Below, one piece after another: positions 1 through 8,015 of a DNA stretch of 29,240 nucleotides. The position numbers and the translations under genes were made by a program. Origin of the DNA: a virus; IMG/VR virus record IMGVR_UViG_3300026114_000010, positions 1-29,240 of that record, one strand, 5' to 3'. How positions within the stretch are numbered: the first letter of the stretch is position 1; each line of letters begins with the position of its first letter. Below the pieces are notes generated by a model that saw only the letters and a program-made list of their open reading frames with translations, was not told the origin of the DNA and did not search any database.

Positions 1-352
1 CACGTGGGCGTATGTCGCCAAAGTACCCACTGGTGCCAGCACCATGCTTGGTTTGCATTGCAACCTCACTGGCTTTATCCATTACTTTAGAAATTTCATC
101 TCCAACATATGCTCCATTGCAGGAGATAGGCAATCCTTTATTATTGCCAAAATTAGACCAAACAGGGGATGACAGGCTATAAAAACCACGGCCCATATAA
201 TCGTAAAATTTATCAGCAAATCCTTCTACATCTAGAAACTGCTCGGCTTTATCTGCAATTTCTCTAATACGATCTTCTGCCGATTGCCCCTTCGACAGAT
301 ATCCACGAGACAAAAATGTCCGTGAATCTTTGTTTAGCCAGTCAAACCCCAT
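1..352 (-). CDS. nrdA: Ribonucleotide reductase class I large subunit, N-terminal part (runs off left edge)
   Basis: The reading frame starts at the ATG at 352 and stays open to base 1, giving about 117 residues of the alpha subunit that reduces ribonucleotides to deoxyribonucleotides with NrdB. Two family signatures are visible: a 'SLSSPVWSNFG' segment followed by 'GLPISCNG', where the cysteine is the first of the active-site redox pair, and 'KHGAGTSGYFGDIRP', which corresponds to the Gly-rich loop of NrdA. A good Shine-Dalgarno (AAAGGAG) stands 6-7 bases before the ATG. It follows nrdB by 61 bases on the same strand, the order nrdB-nrdA in transcription. The catalytic C-terminal two thirds lie outside the window. 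Supplying dNTPs for phage DNA synthesis is its usual role in T4-like phages. Confidence 0.9.
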   Translation of the reverse strand, partial: MGFDWLNKDSRTFLSRGYLSKGQSAEDRIREIADKAEQFLDVEGFADKFYDYMGRGFYSLSSPVWSNFGNNKGLPISCNGAYVGDEISKVMDKASEVAMQTKHGAGTSGYFGDIRPR

Positions 353-413
353 GTGTATCTCCTTTGTTTTATTGTAATCAAAATAGTTCATTCTTTTATA
401 TTATGGCTTCCGG

Positions 414-1385
414 TTAAAACAGTTCGTCTGCAGAAATTCCCTGACCCTTTGAATATTCGACTGGTCGTTTTTGGAAAAAATCTGTCATTGTTGAGCCTAA
501 TGTTGACTCATCAAACCAAAATGTTTTATCTACTAAAGATTTATCATATTTTACCATCGAGCTATCAAAACCTATTTGGTCAAGTGAATCTTTCATTCGC
601 TTATTGACAAATGCTTTGAGGATATCTTTATCAAGACCTTCAATAGCATAATCTCCTACCATCCAGTCAATGACTCGACTTTCTGCCTGAATAGATTCTA
701 GACATTCGTGTGCAATTCTATCTTCTAACTCTTGATCAAAAAGTTCTGGGTACTCTTCGCGGAGCGTGTTAATTAACTTAATACCAACTTGGCTATGAAG
801 CATTTCTTCATTGCGAGTATACTGCACCTGCTGTGCCACATCTTTTAGTACAGCACGATTTCTATTAAAGTGCATCACAATATAAAATTGTGAGAATAGC
901 GAAACATTTTCAACGAATAGCGTAAAAAGAATTATTGAATAGATAAACTGCTTGCGGTCGTTTTCATAAACCTTTTCATTATATTTTCTAAGATAATTGA
1001 CTCTGCCTCTGATTACTTCTTCATTTAGGTTCTCTTCAAAGACATGAGTAAGATGAAGAACATCAAGCAACTTCTCATAAGCCATATTATGAATGACTTC
1101 TGAGTTAGCCATAGCATAGCCTAAATCATTGATTGAAGGGTGTGGAAGGTGTGTGCCTACATTTGCCCAGAATGATTTCACAGCAACCTCAATCTGTCCA
1201 ATTGCTGATAGTGCTCTTACAACAACCTCTTGTTCTTGTTCTGTTAAATCTGTCTTGAATTGTGAGTAATCACTTCTAAAGTTAAACTCATCTGGTGTCC
1301 AAAATCCACTCCATATGGCATCAATGAATTGTTTTGTCCAAGGATAATGGTCTGGTTTTCTCGATAGTTGTTGTTCAAATAGCAT
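414..1385 (-). CDS. nrdB: Ribonucleotide reductase class I small subunit (beta)
   Basis: This 323-residue protein is the radical-generating beta subunit. The di-metal ligands can be placed by their spacing: E66, E96-x2-H99, E159 and E194-x2-H197. Y103 sits four residues after H99, exactly where the E. coli radical tyrosine Y122 lies relative to H118, so the enzyme looks like a tyrosyl-radical class Ia/Ib type rather than a Tyr-less variant. Length is close to that of short viral NrdB proteins. The ATG is preceded by AGGAG at a good distance. The 89 bases upstream (1386-1474) hold no gene and no convincing promoter or hairpin. It works with the NrdA encoded next. Confidence 0.95.
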   Translation of the reverse strand: MLFEQQLSRKPDHYPWTKQFIDAIWSGFWTPDEFNFRSDYSQFKTDLTEQEQEVVVRALSAIGQIEVAVKSFWANVGTHLPHPSINDLGYAMANSEVIHNMAYEKLLDVLHLTHVFEENLNEEVIRGRVNYLRKYNEKVYENDRKQFIYSIILFTLFVENVSLFSQFYIVMHFNRNRAVLKDVAQQVQYTRNEEMLHSQVGIKLINTLREEYPELFDQELEDRIAHECLESIQAESRVIDWMVGDYAIEGLDKDILKAFVNKRMKDSLDQIGFDSSMVKYDKSLVDKTFWFDESTLGSTMTDFFQKRPVEYSKGQGISADELF

Positions 1386-1474
1386 TTAAATATTCTCCTA
1401 ATTTTAGTGCGTAGTTTGGGCTTCTTGGATAATGTCTAATACCGGAGGGCGGCAAAGGACAACATTCAAGATAC

Positions 1475-1906
1475 TTAATAATTTTTATAGTGCTTAAGAT
1501 TTTTTGCGTTGATTTTACGATCTACCACTAGATGTTGTATGTCAACGCCATTAAGATCACCATAGCAGTAACCTAGGAAATATTTAGCAGGGAGTACCTC
1601 AACTACAATACCTTCATTAGAATCAATAATATATACGCTTTCTATATCCTCTCTAAAAAGCAATCCTAACGTATATACTATTCCAATAGAACGGGTTAAT
1701 TCGCACCACGTGTTGTCGGACAATAAATCCCAAGGGTTGGGCCATTCATCCCAATCCTCCCAAGCAATGTGTTGAGTAGATAGTGGAGCTTGCATCCACC
1801 AGTCATTTATTTGAAGAAGACATTCCTCAAATGGCAAATCTTGACAATTTTGCCTAAGGTCATTCCATTCTCGTAGCCGGTCTTCATAAAGATGTGGCCA
1901 ATTCAT
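1475..1906 (-). CDS. Trp-rich conserved phage protein, downstream partner of the tail spike
   Basis: This is a 143-residue protein of unknown function, strikingly rich in tryptophan and acidic residues between about residues 35 and 70 (several W-x(1-3)-W pairs such as 'WEDWDEWPNPW'). It has no signal peptide or membrane segment. Its ATG overlaps the stop codon of the tail-spike gene by one base (TAATG), so the two are almost certainly translationally coupled. I infer, without direct proof, a role linked to the spike such as assembly chaperone or attachment. I recall similar small Trp-rich proteins in marine T4-like phages, but I cannot name a family. Confidence 0.7.
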   Translation of the reverse strand: MNWPHLYEDRLREWNDLRQNCQDLPFEECLLQINDWWMQAPLSTQHIAWEDWDEWPNPWDLLSDNTWCELTRSIGIVYTLGLLFREDIESVYIIDSNEGIVVEVLPAKYFLGYCYGDLNGVDIQHLVVDRKINAKNLKHYKNY

Positions 1907-3561
1907 TAGTCAAAATAACTGAGGGAATAACGGAATGTGCCTTGAGAAGAACCGCTTGATGCTGTTGAAAAACTTATGACAATTTCATCGATAACAGTAG
2001 AGGCAACTATAGTTTCTTGTTGCTCAACAATAAAATAGAATCCCCTTGTATCACCAGATTCTGCGTATTCATCGTTATATATTGGTGTTGTTCCTGAAAA
2101 ATCTTTAGTAATAGATAATATACCTGATTTCACGCCACCAATTTCTTCCTCATCTACACTAGGTATTTTTATTCTATATCGAATATCGAACGAATCAATT
2201 TCACTAACATCTATAGTTGCTACTTCTACAGTTGATGTATCAATTGGTACATTAACATCGATTGTACTCTCTTGTGCGAGTTGTCCTAAGCGAATACGAT
2301 CACCAGATTCACTAGCAATTATTCTTGCGTCTGAAGAGATTGCTACCCTTTCAAAGTCAGCGTTTTCTTTGCGTTTGAATACATCACTCCAACTAACATT
2401 GTTTGACTCTGCAATATCAATAACAGGAAAAGATGCGTCAGTGGGATCAGCATTGGTGTTTAATTCATTACCAACATCAAAGAACACGTTGCCAACAGAA
2501 ACACTGTATTGTGTGCGGAAAAAATGTATTCCACGAGCATAGATTTTATCAAAACTATTGGATGCAATTCTAAATCCCTCGGGCCAAAATTGACTATCGG
2601 TATTATTTGGATTAAGTTCTACGCCAGAATAAAGTGTATCAAATTCACTATTAGTTACAGTGACTTTTTCAATTTCTTCAATAGTCCCAAAGACACGAAC
2701 CCCGTAGTTACAATTATAAAAACCACATCGGTCTACAATAATATCTTTTACTGTGGTATTGATTCCTGTACCACTATCAAATGTTAATGCAGATTGCTCT
2801 GATATTGTTCCACCAAAATCACCAATACCTTTTTCACCCCTAAACACAACATTTGAAAACTCAAGGTGTTGTACTCGATCTGCTAAAAATATAGATATAT
2901 CGTCGGTAGTATGAAAAGACAAAGAATCAATTTCAATATATTGAGGTGTGATTTCAGCCGTAGAGATATTTGTGCCGGTCTCTAAATTATTGCCGCATGT
3001 TCTGACCACAGCATCCGCAAGTGAAGAATCATCACTCGTATATTGTATTACAGAGCTTTCTCCACCTTCACCAACAAGTCTGGCATAGGGCGGTATTAAT
3101 ACGGTATCTGTAACACGATATACACCGGCTGGAAAAAATAATGCTCTCCTAACCCGTGTGTCTGTATCACGACAATATAATTCAAATAATGCACGATTTA
3201 TGGCGGCAGTATCATCAGTTATGCCATCACCTAGGGCACCAAAATCTCTAACTGATGCGAAATCGTCTAGCTTTCGTTGCAAAGAACGCTCAACATCTTC
3301 GTTTGAGTCTGGGCCGGTTTCAACCGTATATCCACCTGCTTCCCCGCGATATATATAACTTGTAGCGAAATTTAATAGATCATCACGTTCTGTTAGAATG
3401 CGTGTATTACCTATTGCTGGGGCACCCTCATCTATTGTCCCATTGCCTATGTAGAGTTCTTGTGCATCTGCAGCCCAACCAAACTCAGCACCATCTAATT
3501 GAGGAAGGTTCTCTTTAAGACCTATTCTGTGTGTAATTCTAGATATCTGAACTATTGCCAT
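1906..3561 (-). CDS. Tail spike/fibre protein with pectate-lyase-type beta-helix
   Basis: This 551-residue protein is probably a receptor-binding virion protein. Residues 1-42 ('QISRITHRIGLKENLP...AEFGWAADAQELYIGNG') resemble the short attachment repeat at the N-terminus of many phage fibres and Mtd-like proteins. Residues 103-125 ('VRDFGALGDGITDDTAAIN') are the classic start of the pectate lyase superfamily (Pectate_lyase_3) right-handed beta-helix seen in tail spikes. The rest is beta-rich with many Asn/Asp/Val/Ile rungs, consistent with a helix up to about residue 400 and a beta-sandwich tip. No catalytic residues can be assigned, so it may bind or cleave host glycans. A late-promoter-like box (3583-3591) lies 23 bases upstream of the ATG. 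The next gene overlaps its stop codon. Confidence 0.8.
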   Translation of the reverse strand: MAIVQISRITHRIGLKENLPQLDGAEFGWAADAQELYIGNGTIDEGAPAIGNTRILTERDDLLNFATSYIYRGEAGGYTVETGPDSNEDVERSLQRKLDDFASVRDFGALGDGITDDTAAINRALFELYCRDTDTRVRRALFFPAGVYRVTDTVLIPPYARLVGEGGESSVIQYTSDDSSLADAVVRTCGNNLETGTNISTAEITPQYIEIDSLSFHTTDDISIFLADRVQHLEFSNVVFRGEKGIGDFGGTISEQSALTFDSGTGINTTVKDIIVDRCGFYNCNYGVRVFGTIEEIEKVTVTNSEFDTLYSGVELNPNNTDSQFWPEGFRIASNSFDKIYARGIHFFRTQYSVSVGNVFFDVGNELNTNADPTDASFPVIDIAESNNVSWSDVFKRKENADFERVAISSDARIIASESGDRIRLGQLAQESTIDVNVPIDTSTVEVATIDVSEIDSFDIRYRIKIPSVDEEEIGGVKSGILSITKDFSGTTPIYNDEYAESGDTRGFYFIVEQQETIVASTVIDEIVISFSTASSGSSQGTFRYSLSYFD

Positions 3562-3580
3562 TTATGATAATTCCAATTAT

Positions 3581-5140
3581 CTAGTATTTAGTGATTTGGT
3601 CATCAAATTGATTTTCGGCCATCAAATCTACTATCTCTTTATGATATTTAAAAAAACTTTGATTTCGGATAGTGTCGTACTTTTTGCACTCTTCTAAAAA
3701 TTTATTGTTTAATACCGGGGTATTAGATTTGACTCGTTCTGCTATATTTCTCAACTCTTTTTCAGGATGTTGTGAATATTTTTCTATAACTTTGGTTTGT
3801 GTTTTTTTGTTAATATTATCAATACAGTAGTGATATGGGTGTTCAAGATACCACCATATTATATCTATTTCGATGCTATTAAAAAATCTATAAATTTCAT
3901 CCAGATACATTAAATTTTGTATATTAACAGTGACTGCCATTTTTATAGATATGTTATTATAATTCATATTGACAAATTTTTGGATATTTTTATATATTGT
4001 TGCCCATGAATCGCCACGCTGAATTTCAAATCTTTTACCTATATCATCTATACTCAATAAAATTTCTACAGATTTAAATTTATTAAATTTATTAATTAAA
4101 TGTTCAGGGAATACACTGCCATTAGAATTAAATTCCAAAGCTATATTTTTTGCATAGCCCTTTTCAATTAAAGTATCAAGAGTTTCTTCAAGGTGTGGAT
4201 ACAAAAATGGCTCACCACCCAAAATATGCAAAAACTCAATTGTTTCGGCGGATTGATCTAATATATTAAGAATTTTATTCTTTTTATTATCAGATAATTT
4301 ATATTTTAATATGTCTTTAATTTTCTTAATTTCTTTTTCCGAATCAGAATTTTTTATTTTTTCGGTAGCAATTGCTGAACTACTATAATGATCACATATT
4401 CTACACTTAAAATTACAAATATTAGAAGGAGATATTGTAAGATCTCTTATTTTCGTATCATCTAACCACCCGTAATCCAATGATTTTTCATATTTCAGCA
4501 AGCCAAGTTGTCGGAAGCTAGTAGTTCCGCTATCTTCGTTCTCCCAACATGTATTACACTCAACGGGTCGCTTGCCATGTTTCATTTCATTCCGAATTGC
4601 ATTAATTCTATCCCCGTAAAAAGAAGCCAAAAAATCATCTTTATCCAAGTTGCCTATAGAACCATCGAATTTACAACATGGTCGCATAGTGTTACTTTGC
4701 CCAATCATCGCCATTGAAAAGGGAAATGCACACATAGTATCAAACTTAAATATATTTTTAGTGCTTACTTTTTTTGTTTCATCTAAATTTATTGTTTCAG
4801 ACTGAATTTGGGTGTCATCGTAACCATACTTTTCGTTTGATAATTTTAATTTTTCTGAAATATCTTGATTATTACAGATTAAAATAAAAAAATTACTAAT
4901 ATCTATTTTTGCTGCTGCCCGTTGAATATGATCTAATAACGTTTGGTTTAGGTACTCAGAACTATATAATATTATTTTTTCATCAGGGCTGAACGCATCT
5001 TTTCTATGCTTGTCAAGGGTTTCGAAAATTTTTTTATGAGACGTTACTAACTCTGCTATATCAACAAAACAAATTACATCATATCTTGAATATAAATTTT
5101 GTTTTACATCAGTAATTGATATTTTCATTTTGGTTTTCAT
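3581..5140 (-). CDS. Radical SAM enzyme with N-terminal twitch domain
   Basis: From the ATG at 5140 the protein has about 519 residues. The radical SAM core is marked by a CX3CX2C cluster (C242, C246, C249: 'CNFKCRIC') that binds the 4Fe-4S/SAM cofactor, and by a 'LGGEP' motif about 60 residues later. Before it lies a second cysteine set (C137, C155-C156, C195-x2-C198; 'PCCKFDG...ECNTCW') typical of the N-terminal-twitch radical SAM family, which usually holds an auxiliary Fe-S cluster. The substrate is unknown; relatives often modify peptides or proteins. An upstream GTG at 5194 is in frame but would overlap the nuclease gene by 86 bases, so I prefer 5140 (5128 is also possible). Very AT-rich and Lys/Asn/Ile-rich compared with its neighbours. 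Confidence 0.8.
   Translation of the reverse strand: MKTKMKISITDVKQNLYSRYDVICFVDIAELVTSHKKIFETLDKHRKDAFSPDEKIILYSSEYLNQTLLDHIQRAAAKIDISNFFILICNNQDISEKLKLSNEKYGYDDTQIQSETINLDETKKVSTKNIFKFDTMCAFPFSMAMIGQSNTMRPCCKFDGSIGNLDKDDFLASFYGDRINAIRNEMKHGKRPVECNTCWENEDSGTTSFRQLGLLKYEKSLDYGWLDDTKIRDLTISPSNICNFKCRICDHYSSSAIATEKIKNSDSEKEIKKIKDILKYKLSDNKKNKILNILDQSAETIEFLHILGGEPFLYPHLEETLDTLIEKGYAKNIALEFNSNGSVFPEHLINKFNKFKSVEILLSIDDIGKRFEIQRGDSWATIYKNIQKFVNMNYNNISIKMAVTVNIQNLMYLDEIYRFFNSIEIDIIWWYLEHPYHYCIDNINKKTQTKVIEKYSQHPEKELRNIAERVKSNTPVLNNKFLEECKKYDTIRNQSFFKYHKEIVDLMAENQFDDQITKY
3583..3591 (-). promoter_or_regulatory. Candidate T4-type late promoter for the tail spike
   Basis: On the minus strand the sequence reads CTAAATACT, matching the box found before other structural-type genes in this window (consensus near (T/C)(A/C)TAAATACT; T4 late consensus TATAAATA). 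It ends 23 bases before the spike ATG. It overlaps the last codons and stop of the radical SAM gene, so chance similarity from coding sequence is possible. Confidence 0.4.
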
Positions 5141-5849
5141 TATAATATGACTCAAGGCGTTGCCACCATTGTTGTTGCCAGTAATCAAAGTCACTTCCTT
5201 CTACAACAAATTCTTGATATTCCGGTTCTGATATTACATTATTTTGCTTGTCAACTTCTGGTTTTACGGCCATCATAATGACACCCTTGCGAATGTTTGT
5301 TTCATATACCTCATTATGAGCAGTAGCATATGCAGCTAATTGCAGTTTGTAATCATCAATCCATTCTTCTTTTTTGCGTGAATTGCTTTGTTTATAATCC
5401 ATAATTGCTGGGTCGCCATTGTGTACACCAACAGAATCGGTGGTTCCAGCATAAATTCCGGGAAAATAAAGAGGAACCTCAACACCCCAGACTTCATTTA
5501 CATTAACAATGCCCTTTTCGATTATAGTTTCTGCCATCGCATGACTAGCCCAACTATATGGATTACTTGTTCTGTCTTTTAAAAAACCTTTTGTGACATA
5601 ATCTTCAAGGTAGTTGTGAAGTCTTGTGCCACGATTAGCTGCATCACTAGTTATTTCAGCGGCTTGTTTGTGACCTACCCGCCGTCTCCAATTTTCCAAT
5701 GCTAAACGTTTTTCTTCGCTTTTTGTTTTATCAAGAACACTGGTAACGCTTGGCACACAATCTTTGGTGGGGGTTTCATAATACCGAACGTTGTTTATAC
5801 TAACGCGAGATATTTTTTCATAATCAAATTTGTTTTTTAGTAATGACAT
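5109..5849 (-). CDS. PD-(D/E)XK exonuclease (Cas4/RecB-like)
   Basis: This 246-residue nuclease is of the RecB/Cas4 fold. Motifs run in the expected order: 'RGTRLHNYLE' at 73-82 (RGxxLH helix), E124, D138 ('TTDSVG'), D151-Y-K153 (the catalytic D-x-K) and Q170 in 'QLAAYATA'. It lacks the four cysteines of Fe-S Cas4 proteins; only one Cys is present. The start is the ATG at 5849, which overlaps the stop of the Fe-S carrier gene (TAATG); a TTG at 5873 is less likely. The likely role is 5'-3' DNA end processing in phage recombination or host DNA degradation. The 3' end overlaps the radical SAM gene by about 30 bases. Confidence 0.85.
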   Translation of the reverse strand: MSLLKNKFDYEKISRVSINNVRYYETPTKDCVPSVTSVLDKTKSEEKRLALENWRRRVGHKQAAEITSDAANRGTRLHNYLEDYVTKGFLKDRTSNPYSWASHAMAETIIEKGIVNVNEVWGVEVPLYFPGIYAGTTDSVGVHNGDPAIMDYKQSNSRKKEEWIDDYKLQLAAYATAHNEVYETNIRKGVIMMAVKPEVDKQNNVISEPEYQEFVVEGSDFDYWQQQWWQRLESYYNENQNENINY

Positions 5850-6172
5850 TACAGGGTAAAACTTTCTCCACAACCACAGCGGGCTGATTCGTTTGGGTTA
5901 ATAAATTCAAATAACTCATTGAGACCTTTTTTCTGGAAATCAATAGTCATTCCTTCTAAGAATACATTATGCTTGGGATCGATGTAAACTTCAACCCCAT
6001 CTATTTCATGTTTCACAAGATTATCTAACCCATCTTCTGCAATATATTCCATAACATATGCATATCCAGAACAGCCTGACTTTCTCACACCGACTTTAAT
6101 GCCAACAGATTCTGTTTGCTGGTTTAATTTTTCTTGGAGTTTAAATTTTGCTTGCTGGGTTATCTCAATCAT
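5849..6172 (-). CDS. A-type iron-sulfur cluster carrier (IscA/ErpA/HesB family)
   Basis: This 107-residue protein has the full family length and all three cluster-binding cysteines: C34 in 'SGCSGYAY' and C99/C101 in 'CGCGESF' near the C-terminus. The family carries and delivers 2Fe-2S/4Fe-4S clusters to apo-proteins; copies are known in marine myoviruses. Its stop overlaps the nuclease ATG by one base, and the radical SAM gene follows. A natural inference is that it loads clusters into that enzyme, though host targets are equally possible. The 49 bases upstream (6173-6221) hold no clear promoter. Confidence 0.92.
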   Translation of the reverse strand: MIEITQQAKFKLQEKLNQQTESVGIKVGVRKSGCSGYAYVMEYIAEDGLDNLVKHEIDGVEVYIDPKHNVFLEGMTIDFQKKGLNELFEFINPNESARCGCGESFTL

Positions 6173-6221
6173 ACGGCAATATTTACCATATCAGAAAGAG
6201 TAAAATACTTTTAAGTAAGGA

Positions 6222-6554
6222 TTATATTTTTGAGGCTCGTTTTGCCATCTTACTGACAATTTTTTCAGCTTGGTCAACTGGCATTTCTGTTGCCTGTGAC
6301 GACGTTTGTCCTTGAAAGGTTATTTTGTTATCGGTGATATCTTTAACTAGGTTATTCAGTGGTGGTTGCTTGACCAAATCATACATATCATTGCGAGTAA
6401 CTGAAACACCCATGTCATGTGCTAACTCAACAAAAGCATCCATGCTTATGCCAATCTCTGCATCTGCTTCTTTGCTTCTTTCTGAAACAAATTGAGCAAG
6501 TGCAGTAAGTTTGACAATCGAGTTATTTGTACCAGTTACTTCAGTAACCTTCAT
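6222..6554 (-). CDS. Conserved phage hypothetical protein (110 aa)
   Basis: This 110-residue soluble protein is mostly alpha-helical by composition. Its middle section ('ELAHDMGVSVTRNDMYDLV', residues 47-65) resembles a short helix-turn-helix-like pair, but this is only suggestive. Its ATG overlaps the stop of the preceding acidic-tail protein gene by one base (TAATG), so the two are coupled. I do not recognise a family function; the coupling hints at a shared job, perhaps in the virion. Confidence 0.65.
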   Translation of the reverse strand: MKVTEVTGTNNSIVKLTALAQFVSERSKEADAEIGISMDAFVELAHDMGVSVTRNDMYDLVKQPPLNNLVKDITDNKITFQGQTSSQATEMPVDQAEKIVSKMAKRASKI

Positions 6555-7528
6555 TAACGACGCTCTCTGCCTAGATTTGGTTCTAAATCTGGCTCTTCAA
6601 TATCATCTAATTCTATATCTTCATCATCAGAACTGTCTAGATCTAGATCAATATCGTCAACATCGTCGTCTGAATCAAGGGATGGTTCTACATCAATGTC
6701 TGCTTCGTCATCACCGGGGACGCTCATTACATCTTCACCAGTTAATGCAGAAAGACCAGTATTCATTTCTTCTTTGCTGCTTTGTAGTGTTTGCATAATG
6801 GTATCAAGTGCTGGGCCGATATTTTTTTGTAGTGCCTCTGCTTCGCTAGTGCCCAAGTCTGTTCTTGTTTGGTCAACTAGTGCAGGAAGTTCTTTATATT
6901 GAACTTCTGAAACATCTTCTATCATTTTTTGAACACGGTCAACTAAGTCTTTGGCAGCGAGAACAACCTGTGCTTGCTCAATATCACTTTCATTAAGTTT
7001 TTCAAGGGACTCACCAATCTGGCTATCAGCTGATTTTATTGCTACGGCGTTTGCTATCTTTTGCTCATCTGTATTTAATGATTGGCCACGCTCAAGTTTG
7101 TCTAATACTGATTGTGTTTCTGGGGCGGCTATGTCGATAGGAATTGTGTCCTGTTCTTCTATTTCTTTATGTTGTTTTTTTCTATGTTTGCTGCTTGTTA
7201 GTTTATTTACAGCAGCGGATCCAGCTGCCGCACCTGCTGCCCTTGCTGCTACACCTGCTAGAGGGGCAATTTCTTCTAAATCTTCTTCATTAACTTTGTC
7301 TCGGAGGGCTTGTTCAAGCATAACCAATTCAAGATAGGCAGGATTTTTTTCACTAGAATGAAATTTTGGCGTTTTACGATGCTCAGTGATGAGTTTGTTA
7401 ATTCTTGGCAGCATTGTGCGTGCCTCTTGTACAGTAACATTGTCAAAATCAACTGTTTTGCCAAAGTGTGATGACATAACTGATGCTACGCGTTTGCTCT
7501 TGGGTGCATCTAGTTCAAAAAGTTTCAT
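6554..7528 (-). CDS. Conserved phage protein with Ala/Gly stretch and acidic C-terminal tail
   Basis: From the ATG at 7528 the protein has 324 residues. Residues 1-80 form a compact helical domain that starts 'MKLFELDAPKSKRVASVMSS'. Next comes an Ala/Gly-rich segment ('AARAAGAAAGSAAVNKL', about residues 94-110) and a long helical region. The tail (about residues 268-322) is dominated by Asp, Glu and Ser. The ATG has an excellent GAGG Shine-Dalgarno and a late-promoter-like box (7550-7558) upstream; a TTG at 7534 is rejected. I cannot name the family; a virion-internal or scaffold-like role fits the acidic tail and late promoter but is inference. Confidence 0.7.
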   Translation of the reverse strand: MKLFELDAPKSKRVASVMSSHFGKTVDFDNVTVQEARTMLPRINKLITEHRKTPKFHSSEKNPAYLELVMLEQALRDKVNEEDLEEIAPLAGVAARAAGAAAGSAAVNKLTSSKHRKKQHKEIEEQDTIPIDIAAPETQSVLDKLERGQSLNTDEQKIANAVAIKSADSQIGESLEKLNESDIEQAQVVLAAKDLVDRVQKMIEDVSEVQYKELPALVDQTRTDLGTSEAEALQKNIGPALDTIMQTLQSSKEEMNTGLSALTGEDVMSVPGDDEADIDVEPSLDSDDDVDDIDLDLDSSDDEDIELDDIEEPDLEPNLGRERR

Positions 7529-8015
7529 GTTCAAATCCTCGTATTTGAAAGTATTTAGCCAAATTAATCATTTTATCTATTTGTTTTTTAGACAGATTTA
7601 ATTTTTGATAATCATCAGAGATTCGTGCTGTGATGATGTCTCGGTCTTCGAGTTTATCGGTTTTTTGCAACTGTTTTTTATTAATAAGAACATTATTTTC
7701 TAAAAAATATTTCCTGTCATCATGGTATTTTAACACTCGAGTTTCATCTTTTTTGTTATAGACAGATAGAATACACCAAGCCGCTGCTACTCTAATACTA
7801 GAGAATGATGCAATATATTCAGCATCATTGAATACATCAACAGCATTATGGCTCTTACGCAACTCATAGTTGCCGGGGAGCCTCCAAACATATCCATTCT
7901 TAGTAAAAAGTTTTTGAGCAAAAAAACTACGAGAATCATCTCGCAGATGTTTCAAATTACGGATTACTCTGTCAGTAAGCGTGCTTACCCTAATATTAGT
8001 GTTCCTACTGCCCAT
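7515..8015 (-). CDS. Conserved phage hypothetical protein (166 aa)
   Basis: From the ATG at 8015 the protein has 166 residues. It is basic, with a central segment 'FFAQKLFTKNGYVWRLPGNYEL' and a Lys/Asp-rich helical C-terminal half. There is no membrane segment and no recognised motif. The frame is open further upstream to 8102, but that would overlap the small membrane-protein gene by 118 bases. The 8015 start, overlapping by 31, is more usual here. The 3' end overlaps the next gene's start by 14 bases. Function unknown. Confidence 0.6.
   Translation of the reverse strand: MGSRNTNIRVSTLTDRVIRNLKHLRDDSRSFFAQKLFTKNGYVWRLPGNYELRKSHNAVDVFNDAEYIASFSSIRVAAAWCILSVYNKKDETRVLKYHDDRKYFLENNVLINKKQLQKTDKLEDRDIITARISDDYQKLNLSKKQIDKMINLAKYFQIRGFEHETF
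7550..7558 (-). promoter_or_regulatory. Candidate late promoter upstream of the acidic-tail gene
   Basis: The minus strand reads CTAAATACT, the same box as at 3583-3591 and closely like the boxes at 9295-9302 and 17171-17178. The box ends about 24 bases before the ATG at 7528, and a GAGG ribosome site lies between. It sits inside the 3' end of the upstream gene. Confidence 0.4.

Noticed and set aside
1386-1474. Possible promoter in the gap upstream of nrdB
   Set aside because: TTGTCC/TATTAG-like boxes exist but spacing is poor (15), and no late-type box is present, so no promoter is called.
5140-5194. In-frame extension of the radical SAM gene to a GTG at 5194
   Set aside because: It would overlap the nuclease gene by 86 bases and the added residues look like shifted nuclease coding sequence.
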